A stretch of DNA of 64,000 nucleotides, from contig NC_016894.1 of NCBI RefSeq assembly GCF_000247605.1, positions 2,221,732-2,285,731 of the forward strand. Reading direction: 5' to 3'. The stretch is from Acetobacterium woodii DSM 1030 (GTDB lineage: Bacteria; Bacillota; Clostridia; Eubacteriales; Eubacteriaceae). The position numbers and the translations under genes were made by a program. Shown here piece by piece: positions 9,439 through 18,029 of the stretch (positions are counted from its first letter, which is position 1; each line of letters opens with the position of its first letter). The notes under the pieces are model-generated. The model ran no database searches and was not told the DNA's origin. It worked only from the letters and a program-made list of their open reading frames with translations.

Positions 9439-10098
9439 TTACAAAAATCGCAGTTTTATCTCCGGTTGATCACCTTTGGTACAAACCGCCAGTTTGTAGG
9501 ATTCAAATACGGTGGCGATATAAAAGCTGTAGGGCATTAACATGCTACCCTGATAAACCCGAAGCTGATCTTTAAGTAGAACCACTTCCCGGGCAATGCG
9601 AAAACCATTTAATGGTAACTTTAACCCCCATCCGGTAGCCTTCATATAACTTTCTTTTAGCACCCAATAATTATAAAAGGCTTCCTCGGGACAGTCGGCA
9701 GCGATAATCTCCCGGTACTCCGCGTTATCAAAAAGTCGTCTGGCAATCTCAAGATCAATATTGCTCACCTTTTCCACATCAGCGCCAATTTCCCGATTGG
9801 AAAATACACAAATGGCCAGCTGCTCCGAATGTGAAATATTAAAAAAAAGCTCTGGATATTGGGGCAAATAGGGTTTACCGTTTTGATGATGGGCAATGAT
9901 CAGATGTTGTTCCTGAAGACCATAGTCGGCAAGTCCCGCCTGAAACACCAACCCAGCGGCCAAACTCAGCTTTTTATCTTTGGAAAAGATAAGCTGATCA
10001 ATCTTTTTTTGCCGGGCCGGGGATAGGGTATGATATCGATTCCAAAAAAAGGTATCATCATCCAGCGGTGTAGTTAGCATTAAATAGATCAAACACAT
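9439..10098 (-). CDS. Sfp-type 4'-phosphopantetheinyl transferase
   Basis: 219 residues, normal for the Sfp group, which transfers phosphopantetheine from CoA to the serine of carrier domains. Motifs are complete: GKPYLPQYPELFFNISHS (70s-91), the magnesium-binding GADVE with Asp107 and Glu109, and WVLKESYMK with Trp145, Lys148, Glu149 and Lys153. It lies 175 bases upstream of the NRPS on the same strand with no terminator seen between them, so it very likely activates the two T domains of that enzyme. AGGA stands 10 bases before the ATG. As the fatty-acid ACP at 59860 also needs this modification, a separate AcpS is expected elsewhere in the genome. Confidence 0.93.
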   Translation of the reverse strand: MCLIYLMLTTPLDDDTFFWNRYHTLSPARQKKIDQLIFSKDKKLSLAAGLVFQAGLADYGLQEQHLIIAHHQNGKPYLPQYPELFFNISHSEQLAICVFSNREIGADVEKVSNIDLEIARRLFDNAEYREIIAADCPEEAFYNYWVLKESYMKATGWGLKLPLNGFRIAREVVLLKDQLRVYQGSMLMPYSFYIATVFESYKLAVCTKGDQPEIKLRFL

Positions 10099-10480
10099 GG
10101 CAGATCGTTCCTTTTACTTTTGTATTTAAATGTAAAATATCTTATTATTTTAACAAGTGAAGAATTTAATGTAAAGAAAAACAAAGCAGATAAAAAAAAT
10201 AAAATGATTTAAACAAGATTTATCTCAAAAGTTAAGATCAACCCCAATATTTTGTTTGCAGTAGCAGAGAAAAAAGTGTTTAATTAAAAGCCAACGATCA
10301 AAACAAATCAACATCCAAATCCGTTTGCCCCGACACAAGAAATGCAATAACAAATAATACTAAAATGAATCGAAAATCAGATGCAATTGTAGTACAATTA
10401 ACAAATAATGTCCCCTTTGGTAAAGGTGTTCATTATCGCTTCGCGTTTAAAATATAGAAGTAATCAAGGAAGTGAATAAA
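10099..10480. other. Divergent intergenic region, no gene seen
   Basis: About 380 AT-rich bases between the divergent PPTase and esterase genes. It must hold promoters for both sides, but I see no near-consensus pair. One feature stands out: the inverted repeat AATTGT-agt-ACAATT at 10385-10399, a possible operator placed about 90 bases before the esterase start. Confidence 0.4.
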
Positions 10481-11152
10481 ATGAAAAAACAAATTATGCA
10501 AATTGGAACACGCCAGGTTTCAATCTTCTCTGGTAATAATACTGACAGTGACACCATTGTTTATATGCATACGTCTTTAAACGACGGCGAACAGTTGGCC
10601 TCGGAACTAGAGGATGTGAATGCGGTAATAGTGACAATTGATGGGGTGGATTGGAACCGCGAATTGACCCCCTGGCCTGCTAAACGCGCTTTTAAGGGAG
10701 GCAAGGATTTTGCCGGTGGCGCGGATCTTTATCTGAAAGAGCTAACCGAAACCCTTATTCCGATGATCGAAGAACGGATTGGGTTGGCGCCATCTTCCCG
10801 GTTTCTTGCCGGCTATTCGCTGGCTGGTTTATTTTCTATTTATGCCATATACAAAACCAATATTTTCAATCGGATTGGGTCGATCTCCGGCTCTTTATGG
10901 TATGATGGTTTCCTGGAGTTTATGGAGACTAATCACCCGTTGCTGATACCGGAGCGCGTGTATTTTTCCATTGGAGACCGAGAGAAAATTAATCGAAATC
11001 AGCGCTTTAGCGTTGTTGAAGAACGCACTATCCAAACCAAGCAACAATTGCAAAGGTTAGGATCAGACACATTATTTGAGTTAAATCCCGGAAACCATTT
11101 TGACGAAGCCATTTTGCGTATGGCCAAAGGATTAAGATGGATTTGCGATTGA
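10481..11152 (+). CDS. Alpha/beta-hydrolase esterase (IroE/Fes-like family)
   Basis: 223 residues, no signal peptide. The nucleophile elbow is GYSLAG with Ser113, and a late His (NPGNHFDEA) can complete the triad; a GDREK stretch before it matches the acid-residue region. The fold family (putative esterase, COG2819) includes trilactone siderophore esterases and S-formylglutathione hydrolase relatives. The frame opens at GTG 10472, but AAGGA at 10468-10472 is spaced correctly for ATG 10481. It is divergent from the PPTase/NRPS operon, so a role in trimming or hydrolysing an NRPS product or a siderophore is possible, but this is context only. No siderophore genes are seen nearby. Confidence 0.75.
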   Translation: MKKQIMQIGTRQVSIFSGNNTDSDTIVYMHTSLNDGEQLASELEDVNAVIVTIDGVDWNRELTPWPAKRAFKGGKDFAGGADLYLKELTETLIPMIEERIGLAPSSRFLAGYSLAGLFSIYAIYKTNIFNRIGSISGSLWYDGFLEFMETNHPLLIPERVYFSIGDREKINRNQRFSVVEERTIQTKQQLQRLGSDTLFELNPGNHFDEAILRMAKGLRWICD

Positions 11153-11429
11153 TCGCTCAAAGGGATAATAAAGAGTAACCCAAGGACATAACCGATTTGG
11201 GCACCTGATACCGGCTCAGTAAAAAAAGATTTATTTGTTCAAGTCAACACGCTCGCGTTGTTTTTAACCAGTGCTAATGGGCCGACTCATTACCGAGTTT
11301 ATCGCAGCAGGACAGTTTGATAATGCTTAATCAAAAAAGATAATCGTGGCAAAAGCAGTGCATTCTATGTTAAAATTCAATAGAATTATATTCAAATAAT
11401 AAGTGAAACAGGAATATGAGGATAAATCA

Positions 11430-12677
11430 ATGTTAAGTAACGATGCAAAAGCCATGATCAACTATGTTAACGAAATCCTAAATAACAAAAAATTAAATCA
11501 TGAAACACCTAAAATAGCCGAAAGTGATGCTGATTTCATGGAACTGGACCACAGTATAAGAACCATCAGGGATATAGCTGCGGCAGCAAGCAACGGCGAT
11601 GTATTTCATAATATTCAAGGCAGTGGATTTGTTTTGGACTCTTTTAAAATGTTTCAAAAGACATTTAAACTATCGAATAAGGAAGTACTTGGAAACATCG
11701 TCCGCTCCAAAAAGATTATTGTAAAAGGCAAAAAGCTACGTCCGCATGGCAACCATGAACTTATAACTGTCAAAAAAAAAGCTAAAACAATTGTCGAAAG
11801 TGAAGAAAGATATCGTTTTATGACAGATAATGCCTGTGACATTATTGCAACCATGGATCTATCGGGTAATTTTACCTATATTAGCCCGTCGGTTGAAAAA
11901 ATAACCGGATATTCTCAGGAAGAAGTGCTGAGAAACTACCGAGAGTTAGGTTATTTTCTGCCGGGCGTTCAAAAAGAGATGGACCGAAGACGTGAAATTA
12001 TAAAAGAAATGATACAAAATGGCGAACATTTTGATCCCGTGAATTTTGAGCAACGGCAAGTTCGCAAAGATGGTGAAAACATTTATACCGATACGGTCGT
12101 CTCCGGAATTTATGATGACGAAAATAAATTTATAGAGTTATTGACGGTCACCCGGGATATCACTGAAAAAGTTAAAAAACGCCGAGAAATTAAAAGAATT
12201 TCGGAAACCGATAAACTTACCCAACTTTATAATCGGGTAAAGTTAGATAATGCTCTGGAAAATGAATTAAATCTTGCTAAAGAAAAAGCACTGAACTTTA
12301 GTTTGATAATGATCGATATTGATGAGTTTAAAGAGATCAACGATTGCTTTGGACATATGGCCGGTGATGAGGTTCTCGTGGCGTTATCTTCGCTTTTCAA
12401 AACCTGTATCCGATCAACGGATATCATTGGCCGATGGGGAGGAGAGGAGTTTTTAGTGATTCTCCCAGATACCAACGAGCATGACGCAATAGAATTAGCA
12501 GAAAAAATCAGAAGACAAGTAAATGAGATCCTTTTTTTGAATCACGAGCATATCACCGTCAGTTTGGGTGTTTCAGTCTATAATCAGGATATTACCGTCG
12601 ATAGTGTTATCTATCGGGCAGATCAGGCTCTTTATCGAGCGAAAAATAATGGTCGAAACCAGGTTCAAGTGCTGTAA
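11430..12677 (+). CDS. PAS-GGDEF diguanylate cyclase
   Basis: 415 residues, soluble. The first 120 residues are unassigned. A PAS domain follows at about 135-250 (ERYRFMTDNACDIIATMD at its start, TVTRDITEK at its end), then a GGDEF domain at about 275-415. The active-site motif is GRWGGEEF, a functional variant, and an RSTD inhibitory site lies five residues before it, so product feedback is expected. The frame is open from GTG 11403, but GAGG at 11417-11420 stands 9 bases before ATG 11430. It is monocistronic, downstream of the esterase by 277 bases. The ligand of the PAS is unknown. It is one of five GGDEF proteins in the window counting the degenerate one. Confidence 0.88.
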   Translation: MLSNDAKAMINYVNEILNNKKLNHETPKIAESDADFMELDHSIRTIRDIAAAASNGDVFHNIQGSGFVLDSFKMFQKTFKLSNKEVLGNIVRSKKIIVKGKKLRPHGNHELITVKKKAKTIVESEERYRFMTDNACDIIATMDLSGNFTYISPSVEKITGYSQEEVLRNYRELGYFLPGVQKEMDRRREIIKEMIQNGEHFDPVNFEQRQVRKDGENIYTDTVVSGIYDDENKFIELLTVTRDITEKVKKRREIKRISETDKLTQLYNRVKLDNALENELNLAKEKALNFSLIMIDIDEFKEINDCFGHMAGDEVLVALSSLFKTCIRSTDIIGRWGGEEFLVILPDTNEHDAIELAEKIRRQVNEILFLNHEHITVSLGVSVYNQDITVDSVIYRADQALYRAKNNGRNQVQVL

Positions 12678-12801
12678 AACGATCAACAAGTGCCTATAAA
12701 AAAATCATTAAATCCTGCCACGCTTATGGTACTACCCGTTACCCTAACATAACAACTGGTGGAGTTAAATGATAAAAAAGTCAAGCATGACTTGAAAACG
12801 G

Positions 12802-12830
12802 TTGAAATAAGGTTGTTTTAATAGTATAAT
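12802..12830 (+). promoter_or_regulatory. SigA-type promoter for comFB-like gene
   Basis: TTGAAA at 12802-12807 and TATAAT at 12825-12830 are separated by exactly 17 bases. It lies 83 bases before the start of the ComFB-family gene. Confidence 0.75.
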
Positions 12831-12913
12831 AAGAATAAGAGTATATTGTTAAGAAAATAGTTGACTGAATTAAAAATCTTAAGTCTACTAATGAAAAGCT
12901 TTGGAGGAAAGAG

Positions 12914-13189
12914 ATGTTAAAAAATTATATGGAGGATACGGTGGATGCTTTTTTACCCCACCTGCTTGAAAAGTATCCAGATTTATGTCGATGTGAACTC
13001 TGTATTGAAGATGTGAAAGCCATAGCTTTAAATAAGCTTAAACCAGCATATTTTGTTACTCATGAAGGATTGTTATTCTCAAAAATTGAAGAAATGACGA
13101 CTCAATATCGTGCCGATCTGACAAGCGAATTAACTCGCGCGATCGAAATTGTGACAAAAAATCCGAGACATCCTAAATCAATTACATAA
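12914..13189 (+). CDS. ComFB-family small cysteine-rich protein
   Basis: 91 residues matching the late-competence ComFB family: MEDTVDAFLPHLLEKYPD, then a CRCELC cluster (Cys25, Cys27, Cys30), then IALNKLKPAYFVTHEG, which is the family core. Family members bind zinc through the cysteines, and some have been reported as cyclic-dinucleotide receptors, which would fit a window so rich in diguanylate cyclases; that link is inference. GGAGG stands 7 bases before the ATG. It has its own promoter at 12802 and a terminator at 13220. It is not in a comF operon here, so a direct competence role is not supported by context. Confidence 0.85.
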   Translation: MLKNYMEDTVDAFLPHLLEKYPDLCRCELCIEDVKAIALNKLKPAYFVTHEGLLFSKIEEMTTQYRADLTSELTRAIEIVTKNPRHPKSIT

Positions 13190-13218
13190 TTTTGTTCGTT
13201 TTTAAAGTTTTTAAAATA

Positions 13219-13268
13219 GAAAGCTAGCCAACTAAACCACTTACGGATTTGTTGGTTAGCTTTTTTAA
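13219..13268. terminator. Bidirectional terminator
   Basis: AAAGCTAGCCAAC (from 13220) pairs with GTTGGTTAGCTTT (13251-13263) with one G-T wobble, followed by TTTTTT. It separates the convergent ComFB-like and lysC genes. Confidence 0.75.
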
Positions 13269-13291
13269 TTAGCTTCTTTATAAGCAAAAAA

Positions 13292-14497
13292 CTATAGCTC
13301 GAATGCTTCAGCCGTTGCACTGACGGCGATATCTTTGTCTTTAGATTTGATAATACAACTAATTCGTATTTCCGAGGTGGTGATCATCAGCATTTGAATA
13401 TCATTATCCGCTAAAAGTTGAAAAAACTTAGCGGCGACGCCAGACTGGCTTCGCATACCAATACCAACGACAGATAACTTGGAAATGCTTTCATTAATCA
13501 ACACCCCAATGCTTGGATGTTTTTCCTGAAAAGCCGATAAAATTTTATTCGCATCATTAAGATCGGATGATGGCGCCGTAAATGAAATATTAATGAGTCC
13601 ATCTATTGGAGCACTTTGACTAATCATATCAATATTGATACTTTTATTGGCAAACTGATAAAAAAAGTGTGATGTAATATTCATATCAAAGGGAATATCA
13701 CGTATGGTGATCATAATTTGATCATTATCAATTGCCACGCCGGTTATGGATTGTCCTTCCATGCCTTTTTCTCCTTTTTTTATAATTGTACCAGGTACAT
13801 CAAATTCACTGGAAGCAACCCAGATATTGGTGTCATATTTACTGCCGAGCTCAATCGCCCGAGGATGCATTACACCAGCACCAAGACTTGCCATTTCCAA
13901 CATTTCTTCATAGCTGACCGAATCCAACTTTTTCGCAGCTGGATACAATCGTGGATCGACACCATAAATCCCTTCAACATCGGTGTAAATTTCACAAGGA
14001 GCATCCAGAACACAAGCCAGTGCTACAGCACTGGTATCTGATCCGCCGCGCCCCAATGTTGTTACATCATCATTATCATTGACACCCTGAAAACCAGCAA
14101 TAATAACTATTTTATCTTCATTTAAAGAGTCTAAAATTTTGGTGGTGTCAATGCCTTCGATCCGAGATTTTGTATGAAGTCCGCTGGTTCGAATTCCAAT
14201 CTGTGGGCCGGTAAAAGAAATGGCGTCATGTCCCATTGACTGCAATGCCATCGACAGCAGCGAAATGGAAATCTGCTCACCCGTCGATAACAGCCGATCC
14301 ATTTCCCGTTTTGATGGTGAAGGGTTAATGGCATAGGCAAGTTTTACCAGATCATCGGTGGTTTTCCCCATCGCGGATACCACAACCACGATCTGATGAT
14401 TATTTTTTTTCTTTTCAATAATTCGTTTTGCAACGTTTTGTATCCGTTCGACGGACCCCACTGAAGTTCCGCCATATTTTTGGACAACAATATTCAT
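13292..14497 (-). CDS. lysC: Aspartate kinase
   Basis: 401 residues, the length of a monofunctional class II aspartokinase. It phosphorylates aspartate, the first step to lysine, threonine and methionine. The N-terminus has KYGGTSVGS (residues 7-15), the nucleotide/aspartate site; GFQGVNDNDDVTTLGRGGSDTSA and EIYTDVEGIYGVDPR follow as in the family. Two ACT domains occupy about 255-401, the usual site of lysine or threonine feedback. It is the last gene of asd-dapA-dapB-lysC on the minus strand, with AAGG before ATG, and 190 bases separate it from dapB, so it may also have some independent expression. The lysine riboswitch at the head of the operon is expected to control it. Confidence 0.95.
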   Translation of the reverse strand: MNIVVQKYGGTSVGSVERIQNVAKRIIEKKKNNHQIVVVVSAMGKTTDDLVKLAYAINPSPSKREMDRLLSTGEQISISLLSMALQSMGHDAISFTGPQIGIRTSGLHTKSRIEGIDTTKILDSLNEDKIVIIAGFQGVNDNDDVTTLGRGGSDTSAVALACVLDAPCEIYTDVEGIYGVDPRLYPAAKKLDSVSYEEMLEMASLGAGVMHPRAIELGSKYDTNIWVASSEFDVPGTIIKKGEKGMEGQSITGVAIDNDQIMITIRDIPFDMNITSHFFYQFANKSINIDMISQSAPIDGLINISFTAPSSDLNDANKILSAFQEKHPSIGVLINESISKLSVVGIGMRSQSGVAAKFFQLLADNDIQMLMITTSEIRISCIIKSKDKDIAVSATAEAFEL

Positions 14498-14578
14498 GGA
14501 TTAACCTTTAAAATCAGTAGCAGCTTGATAAAGCGACTGTTTATTGATCCTTTCTAAAGTAGAGTAGTAGGGGAGATA

Positions 14579-14594
14579 TAACAATTGTCGGTAC
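14579..14594. repeat. 16-bp repeat shared with the 22079 repeat element
   Basis: TAACAATTGTCGGTAC here is the exact reverse complement of bases 22079-22094. In the other copy this sequence is the end of a large inverted repeat, so this may be a solo remnant of the same element in the dapB-lysC gap. Confidence 0.5.
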
Positions 14595-14687
14595 TTTTCT
14601 GTTTAATTAAAAAGTTTTTCATTGTTGTATCTGAAAATTTCACACCTATCGGCAGGATGACGATAACCATCGCCCTCAGCAGCCAAC

Positions 14688-15443
14688 TTAATCATTAACG
14701 ACCATCGACATGTCGTAGAGACCGGCTTCTTTGCCGACCAGGTATTGGGCAGCGCGGACCGCTCCTTCGGCAAACACTTTTTTTGATAAAGCCATGTGGT
14801 TGACCTCAATTATTTCGTCATTGCCGGCAAAAATTACCGAATGTTCGCCGGCAATGGTCCCCCCGCGAATGGCATGAATGCCTAACTCATTTTCACTCCG
14901 TTTGGCATCGCGGCCATAGCGACCGTAAATATAGTCTTTTTTTGTTTCTAGCCCATCGTTAATGGCATCGGCTAAAAGTAAGGCTGTTCCGCTAGGGGCA
15001 TCAAGCTTTTTATTATGATGTTTTTCAATAATTTCGATGTCAAAACCGCTCTCCAGCTTACCGACCATTTCTTTGAGCATTTTTGCAATTAAATTGATTC
15101 CCAGCGACAGGTTAGCTGTTTTAAAAACAGGGAACTCTTTGGCACCTTCCTTAATTGTCATCAAATTTTCATCCGACAAACCAGTTGTCGCAATGACAAT
15201 CGGAATTTTCTTGCTTCGCGCAAAACCAAAAATACTGGGAAATGCCGCAAAATGAGAAAAATCAATGATCACATCCACTATTTCATTACAATTTTTTAGA
15301 TCGCTATAAACCGGAAAGGGGAGGGTCGTGATTTCCTGATGATCAAACCCGGCTACTACCTGAGTATTCGGATTAGCGGCAATGATTTGTTGGAGTGTCG
15401 TTCCCATGGCTCCGGAGACGCCGCTGAGTAAAATATTTATCAT
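14688..15443 (-). CDS. dapB: 4-hydroxy-tetrahydrodipicolinate reductase
   Basis: 251 residues. It reduces the DapA product with NAD(P)H in diaminopimelate and lysine synthesis. Seen: the N-terminal dinucleotide site (LLSGVSGAMG), VIDFSHF, the ATTGLS loop, and the catalytic region EIIEKHHNKKLDAPSGTA, with the paired His and the Lys of the family signature E-x-H-H-x-x-K-x-D-x-P-S-G-T-A. It starts 10 bases after the dapA stop, so the two are cotranscribed. The Clostridia typically send the DapB product through either the acetylase or aminotransferase branch; no later dap genes lie here. Confidence 0.95.
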   Translation of the reverse strand: MINILLSGVSGAMGTTLQQIIAANPNTQVVAGFDHQEITTLPFPVYSDLKNCNEIVDVIIDFSHFAAFPSIFGFARSKKIPIVIATTGLSDENLMTIKEGAKEFPVFKTANLSLGINLIAKMLKEMVGKLESGFDIEIIEKHHNKKLDAPSGTALLLADAINDGLETKKDYIYGRYGRDAKRSENELGIHAIRGGTIAGEHSVIFAGNDEIIEVNHMALSKKVFAEGAVRAAQYLVGKEAGLYDMSMVVND

Positions 15444-15453
15444 TACCGACCTC

Positions 15454-16332
15454 CTACAATAAACCGTATGTTTTTAGATCAGCAACCAGTTTTTCTTTAT
15501 TACTATCTTCCATTTCGACCAGTGGAAGACGCATTTCGCCACTATCCAAGCCCATCAATCCCATTGCCGTTTTAATTGGAATCGGGTTGGTTTCATAAAA
15601 CATCGCCAGATTAATCAAATTTGTTTTAAATTGAAGTTCCTGCGCTTTTTTCAGATCTCCGGCCATAAAGCTGGCAACCAGATCGTGCATGTCTTCGGGA
15701 ATGATGTTGGCCGACACAGAGATCACACCTTTGCCACCAACTGACAGAATCGGAAGCACCTGATCGTCATTACCACTGTAAATATCAATATCATTGCCGC
15801 AAACCCGAGCGATTTCAGTCACTTGACTGATGTCGCCGCTAGCTTCTTTGACCGCTGCCACATTAGGGATTTTACTCAGTTCTTTAATCGTATTAACCGT
15901 GATATTCATACCGGTACGGCTGGGAACATTATAAATAATGACGGGAATCGTAATCGCATTGGCAATCGCAGATATATGCGCAATGATCCCTCGTTGGGTT
16001 GATTTATTATAATAAGGATTAATGATCAGTGCCGCATCGGCACCTGCTTTTTCCGCCTCTTTCGACAGCATAATGGAATAAGCGGTATCATTACTGCCGG
16101 TACCGGCAACATATGGCACCCGGCCATTAATATATTTGCCAGCATCACGAAGCAGCGCTAAATGTTCATCATCGGTAAGGGTTGAAGTTTCACCAGTGGT
16201 TCCGGCAATTAAGATCGCATCGGTTTTCTTTTCAATGTGCCAGTCAATCAGTTGATGAAAACGTTCATAATCAACTTGGCCATTTTTAAATGGGGTAACC
16301 AGTGCAACACAGCTTCCTGTAAAAATACTCAT
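15454..16332 (-). CDS. dapA: 4-hydroxy-tetrahydrodipicolinate synthase
   Basis: 292 residues, a typical class I aldolase of the DHDPS family condensing pyruvate with aspartate semialdehyde. Seen: VTPFKNG near the N-terminus, the GTTGE loop, YNVPSRTG carrying the catalytic tyrosine, and AAVKEASGD with the Schiff-base lysine, then YSGNDD. AAAGGAGATTGAA lies before the ATG. Position between asd and dapB agrees with the order of pathway use. Lysine feedback residues cannot be judged by eye. Confidence 0.96.
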   Translation of the reverse strand: MSIFTGSCVALVTPFKNGQVDYERFHQLIDWHIEKKTDAILIAGTTGETSTLTDDEHLALLRDAGKYINGRVPYVAGTGSNDTAYSIMLSKEAEKAGADAALIINPYYNKSTQRGIIAHISAIANAITIPVIIYNVPSRTGMNITVNTIKELSKIPNVAAVKEASGDISQVTEIARVCGNDIDIYSGNDDQVLPILSVGGKGVISVSANIIPEDMHDLVASFMAGDLKKAQELQFKTNLINLAMFYETNPIPIKTAMGLMGLDSGEMRLPLVEMEDSNKEKLVADLKTYGLL

Positions 16333-16476
16333 TTCAATCTCCTTTGATTTCGTTTTTTGTTAAATACCACAGACCAATTGTTAATCTGTCGTTTGTCGCA
16401 AAATCAAACGCTCGATCATTTTTGGTACTGGGTTAATACATTATTTATTTATAACCAACAATACTTATGCGGTGAA

Positions 16477-17475
16477 CTAAATCAATCCTCGTTTAATCAG
16501 TTCAAAAGCGATTTGAACAGCATTTGATGCGGCGCCTTTGCGAATATTGTCGGCAACCACCCAAAGGTTCAGGCCATTGTCAACACTAAAATCGCGGCGG
16601 ACACGACCAACATAAACTTCATCGGTATTTTCAGCAACCCGAGCTAACGGATAGAGATCATTGGTGGGATCATCCTGGAGAATGATTCCCGGTGCCTGCG
16701 TAAATAGATGCCGTACAGCATCCAGTTCAAAAGCTTTTTTTGTCTCAACATTGATACTTTCACTATGGCTGTAAAAAACCGGTACACGAACCGTGGTGGC
16801 GGTGATGCGCAAGCTGTCATCGTGTAGAATTTTCTGCGTTTCATTCACCATCTTCATTTCTTCTTTGGTATAGCCATTATCTAAAAACGAATCAATATGT
16901 GGTAGGCAATTGTATGCAATCGGATGGGGATAAAAAGTATTTTCTTCACCTTTAATTCCATTTTCCAGATCAGAATAACCTTTCACTCCCGAACCGGAAA
17001 CAGCCTGGTAGGTAGAATATACAATCCGATTGATGCCAAAGGCATCATACAAAGGTTTTAATGCTACGACAGCTTGAATGGTCGAACAATTAGGATTGGC
17101 AATGATATTCTTATGCCAGTCCAAATCTTCCGGATTGACTTCCGGAACCACCAAAGGAACGCTTGGGTCCATTCTAAAAGCACTGCTGTTGTCGATCACG
17201 ATCACACCTTTTGACGCGGCAACTGGTGAGAACCGAGCGCTCGTATCACCCCCGGCTGAAAACAAGGCAATATCAATCTCTTGATCAAACGCTTCATCAC
17301 ATAATTCTTGAACAACATAAGGTTTTCCATTAAATACAATTTCTTTTCCGGCAGAACGTTTTGATGCCATGGGATACAGGTTATTAACCGGAAATTCAAG
17401 TTCGGCCAGAACCTGAAGCATTTTTTGTCCAACCATGCCGGTGACTCCAACAACTGCAACATTATAAGATTTCAT
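16477..17475 (-). CDS. asd: Aspartate-semialdehyde dehydrogenase
   Basis: 332 residues. It reduces aspartyl phosphate to the semialdehyde. Seen: VAVVGVTGMVGQ nucleotide site at residue 5, SAGGD, NPNCSTIQ holding the active-site cysteine, and the late HSES and RRDFS stretches of the substrate site. TGGAGG stands 4 bases before the ATG. First gene of the lysine operon. Its leader is long: between the riboswitch terminator at about 17687 and this start lies a 170-bp palindromic repeat, so transcripts that escape the terminator must read through a very large hairpin. Confidence 0.96.
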   Translation of the reverse strand: MKSYNVAVVGVTGMVGQKMLQVLAELEFPVNNLYPMASKRSAGKEIVFNGKPYVVQELCDEAFDQEIDIALFSAGGDTSARFSPVAASKGVIVIDNSSAFRMDPSVPLVVPEVNPEDLDWHKNIIANPNCSTIQAVVALKPLYDAFGINRIVYSTYQAVSGSGVKGYSDLENGIKGEENTFYPHPIAYNCLPHIDSFLDNGYTKEEMKMVNETQKILHDDSLRITATTVRVPVFYSHSESINVETKKAFELDAVRHLFTQAPGIILQDDPTNDLYPLARVAENTDEVYVGRVRRDFSVDNGLNLWVVADNIRKGAASNAVQIAFELIKRGLI

Positions 17476-17501
17476 AATACCTCCAAAAATTTTAAATTGA
17501 C

Positions 17502-17671
17502 TAGGTAATTGCGAAAGTGTCCTGAGCTTTGTGCTCAGTTTCCACGAAACAATTTCTACACTGTACGGCGGACAGTTCGATGAACTGTTCGCCTACACGT
17601 TACGAAATCGTTTGTGGAAACTGCACCCAAAGCAACCCTTGTTCGATGTTTTTTAATTTCGCAATTACCTA
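17502..17671. repeat. 170-bp near-perfect palindromic repeat element (copy 1)
   Basis: TAGGTAATTGCGAAA (17502-17516) and its exact complement TTTCGCAATTACCTA (17657-17671) close the element. Inside, CAGTTTCCAC pairs with GTGGAAACTG, and the centre GGCGGACAGTTC-gat-GAACTGTTCGCC forms a further stem, so almost the whole length can fold back. A second, diverged copy sits at 63820. No open reading frame is present, so this is MITE-like or a large REP-type repeat. It occupies the leader of the asd operon. Confidence 0.8.
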
Positions 17672-17686
17672 TTTTTAAATTACCTA

Positions 17687-17715
17687 TAAAAAAAAGCCAG
17701 TATCAAGTACCAGCT
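17687..17715 (-). terminator. Riboswitch-controlled terminator
   Basis: On the minus strand AGCTGGTA-cttga-TACTGGCT forms an 8-bp stem (two G-T pairs) followed by eight T. It lies about 42 bases after the lysine aptamer and before asd, so it is the likely expression platform. Confidence 0.75.
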
Positions 17716-17756
17716 AAAAATCAAGAAAACTCAATTTGAGAATCCATTGGGTTTTA

Positions 17757-17917
17757 GATAGCACCCCATCACTGTTGTGATGACAGTCTTACTGTTCTTA
17801 ACAGCAAGCCCAGGAAAATGGTGGCGAAACATCATCCTTCGGCGATCTTTCCTTTCGCAACGTATCATCCCATTTGCCATGGTCTTCGTTGTTAGTTATA
17901 AAGCTCGCGCCTCTATC
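17757..17917 (-). promoter_or_regulatory. Lysine riboswitch (L-box)
   Basis: On the minus strand the RNA starts GATAGAGGCGCGAGC (complement of 17903-17917) and ends with GTGATGGGGTGCTATC (from 17772 down to 17757), the two halves of the L-box P1 stem and core. Between them are the other conserved blocks: GCCGAAGG before GGATGATG, CTGGGCTTGCTGTTAAG, and ACAGTAAGACTGTCATC. It is followed by an intrinsic terminator and then asd-dapA-dapB-lysC. Lysine binding is expected to favour termination, reducing lysine synthesis. Confidence 0.95.
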
Positions 17918-17977
17918 ATAATTATTATATTCGGTCATTATAGCAATTATGGTTACTAATTTCAAGTAGTTTTAATA

Positions 17978-18014
17978 ATAAAAAAGCAACGTATTTAATA
18001 ACTAAATACGTTGC
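17978..18014 (-). terminator. Terminator after the DUF1858 gene
   Basis: On the minus strand GCAACGTATTTA and TAAATACGTTGC (17986-17997 and 18003-18014) form a perfect 12-bp stem with a 5-base loop, followed by TTTTTTATTATT. Confidence 0.8.
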
Positions 18015-18029
18015 TCAAGCAGTGCTAAC

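Noticed and set aside
17777-17959. A 60-codon plus-strand frame between asd and the DUF1858 gene.
   Set aside because: It is the complement of the lysine riboswitch; the aptamer consensus explains the sequence.
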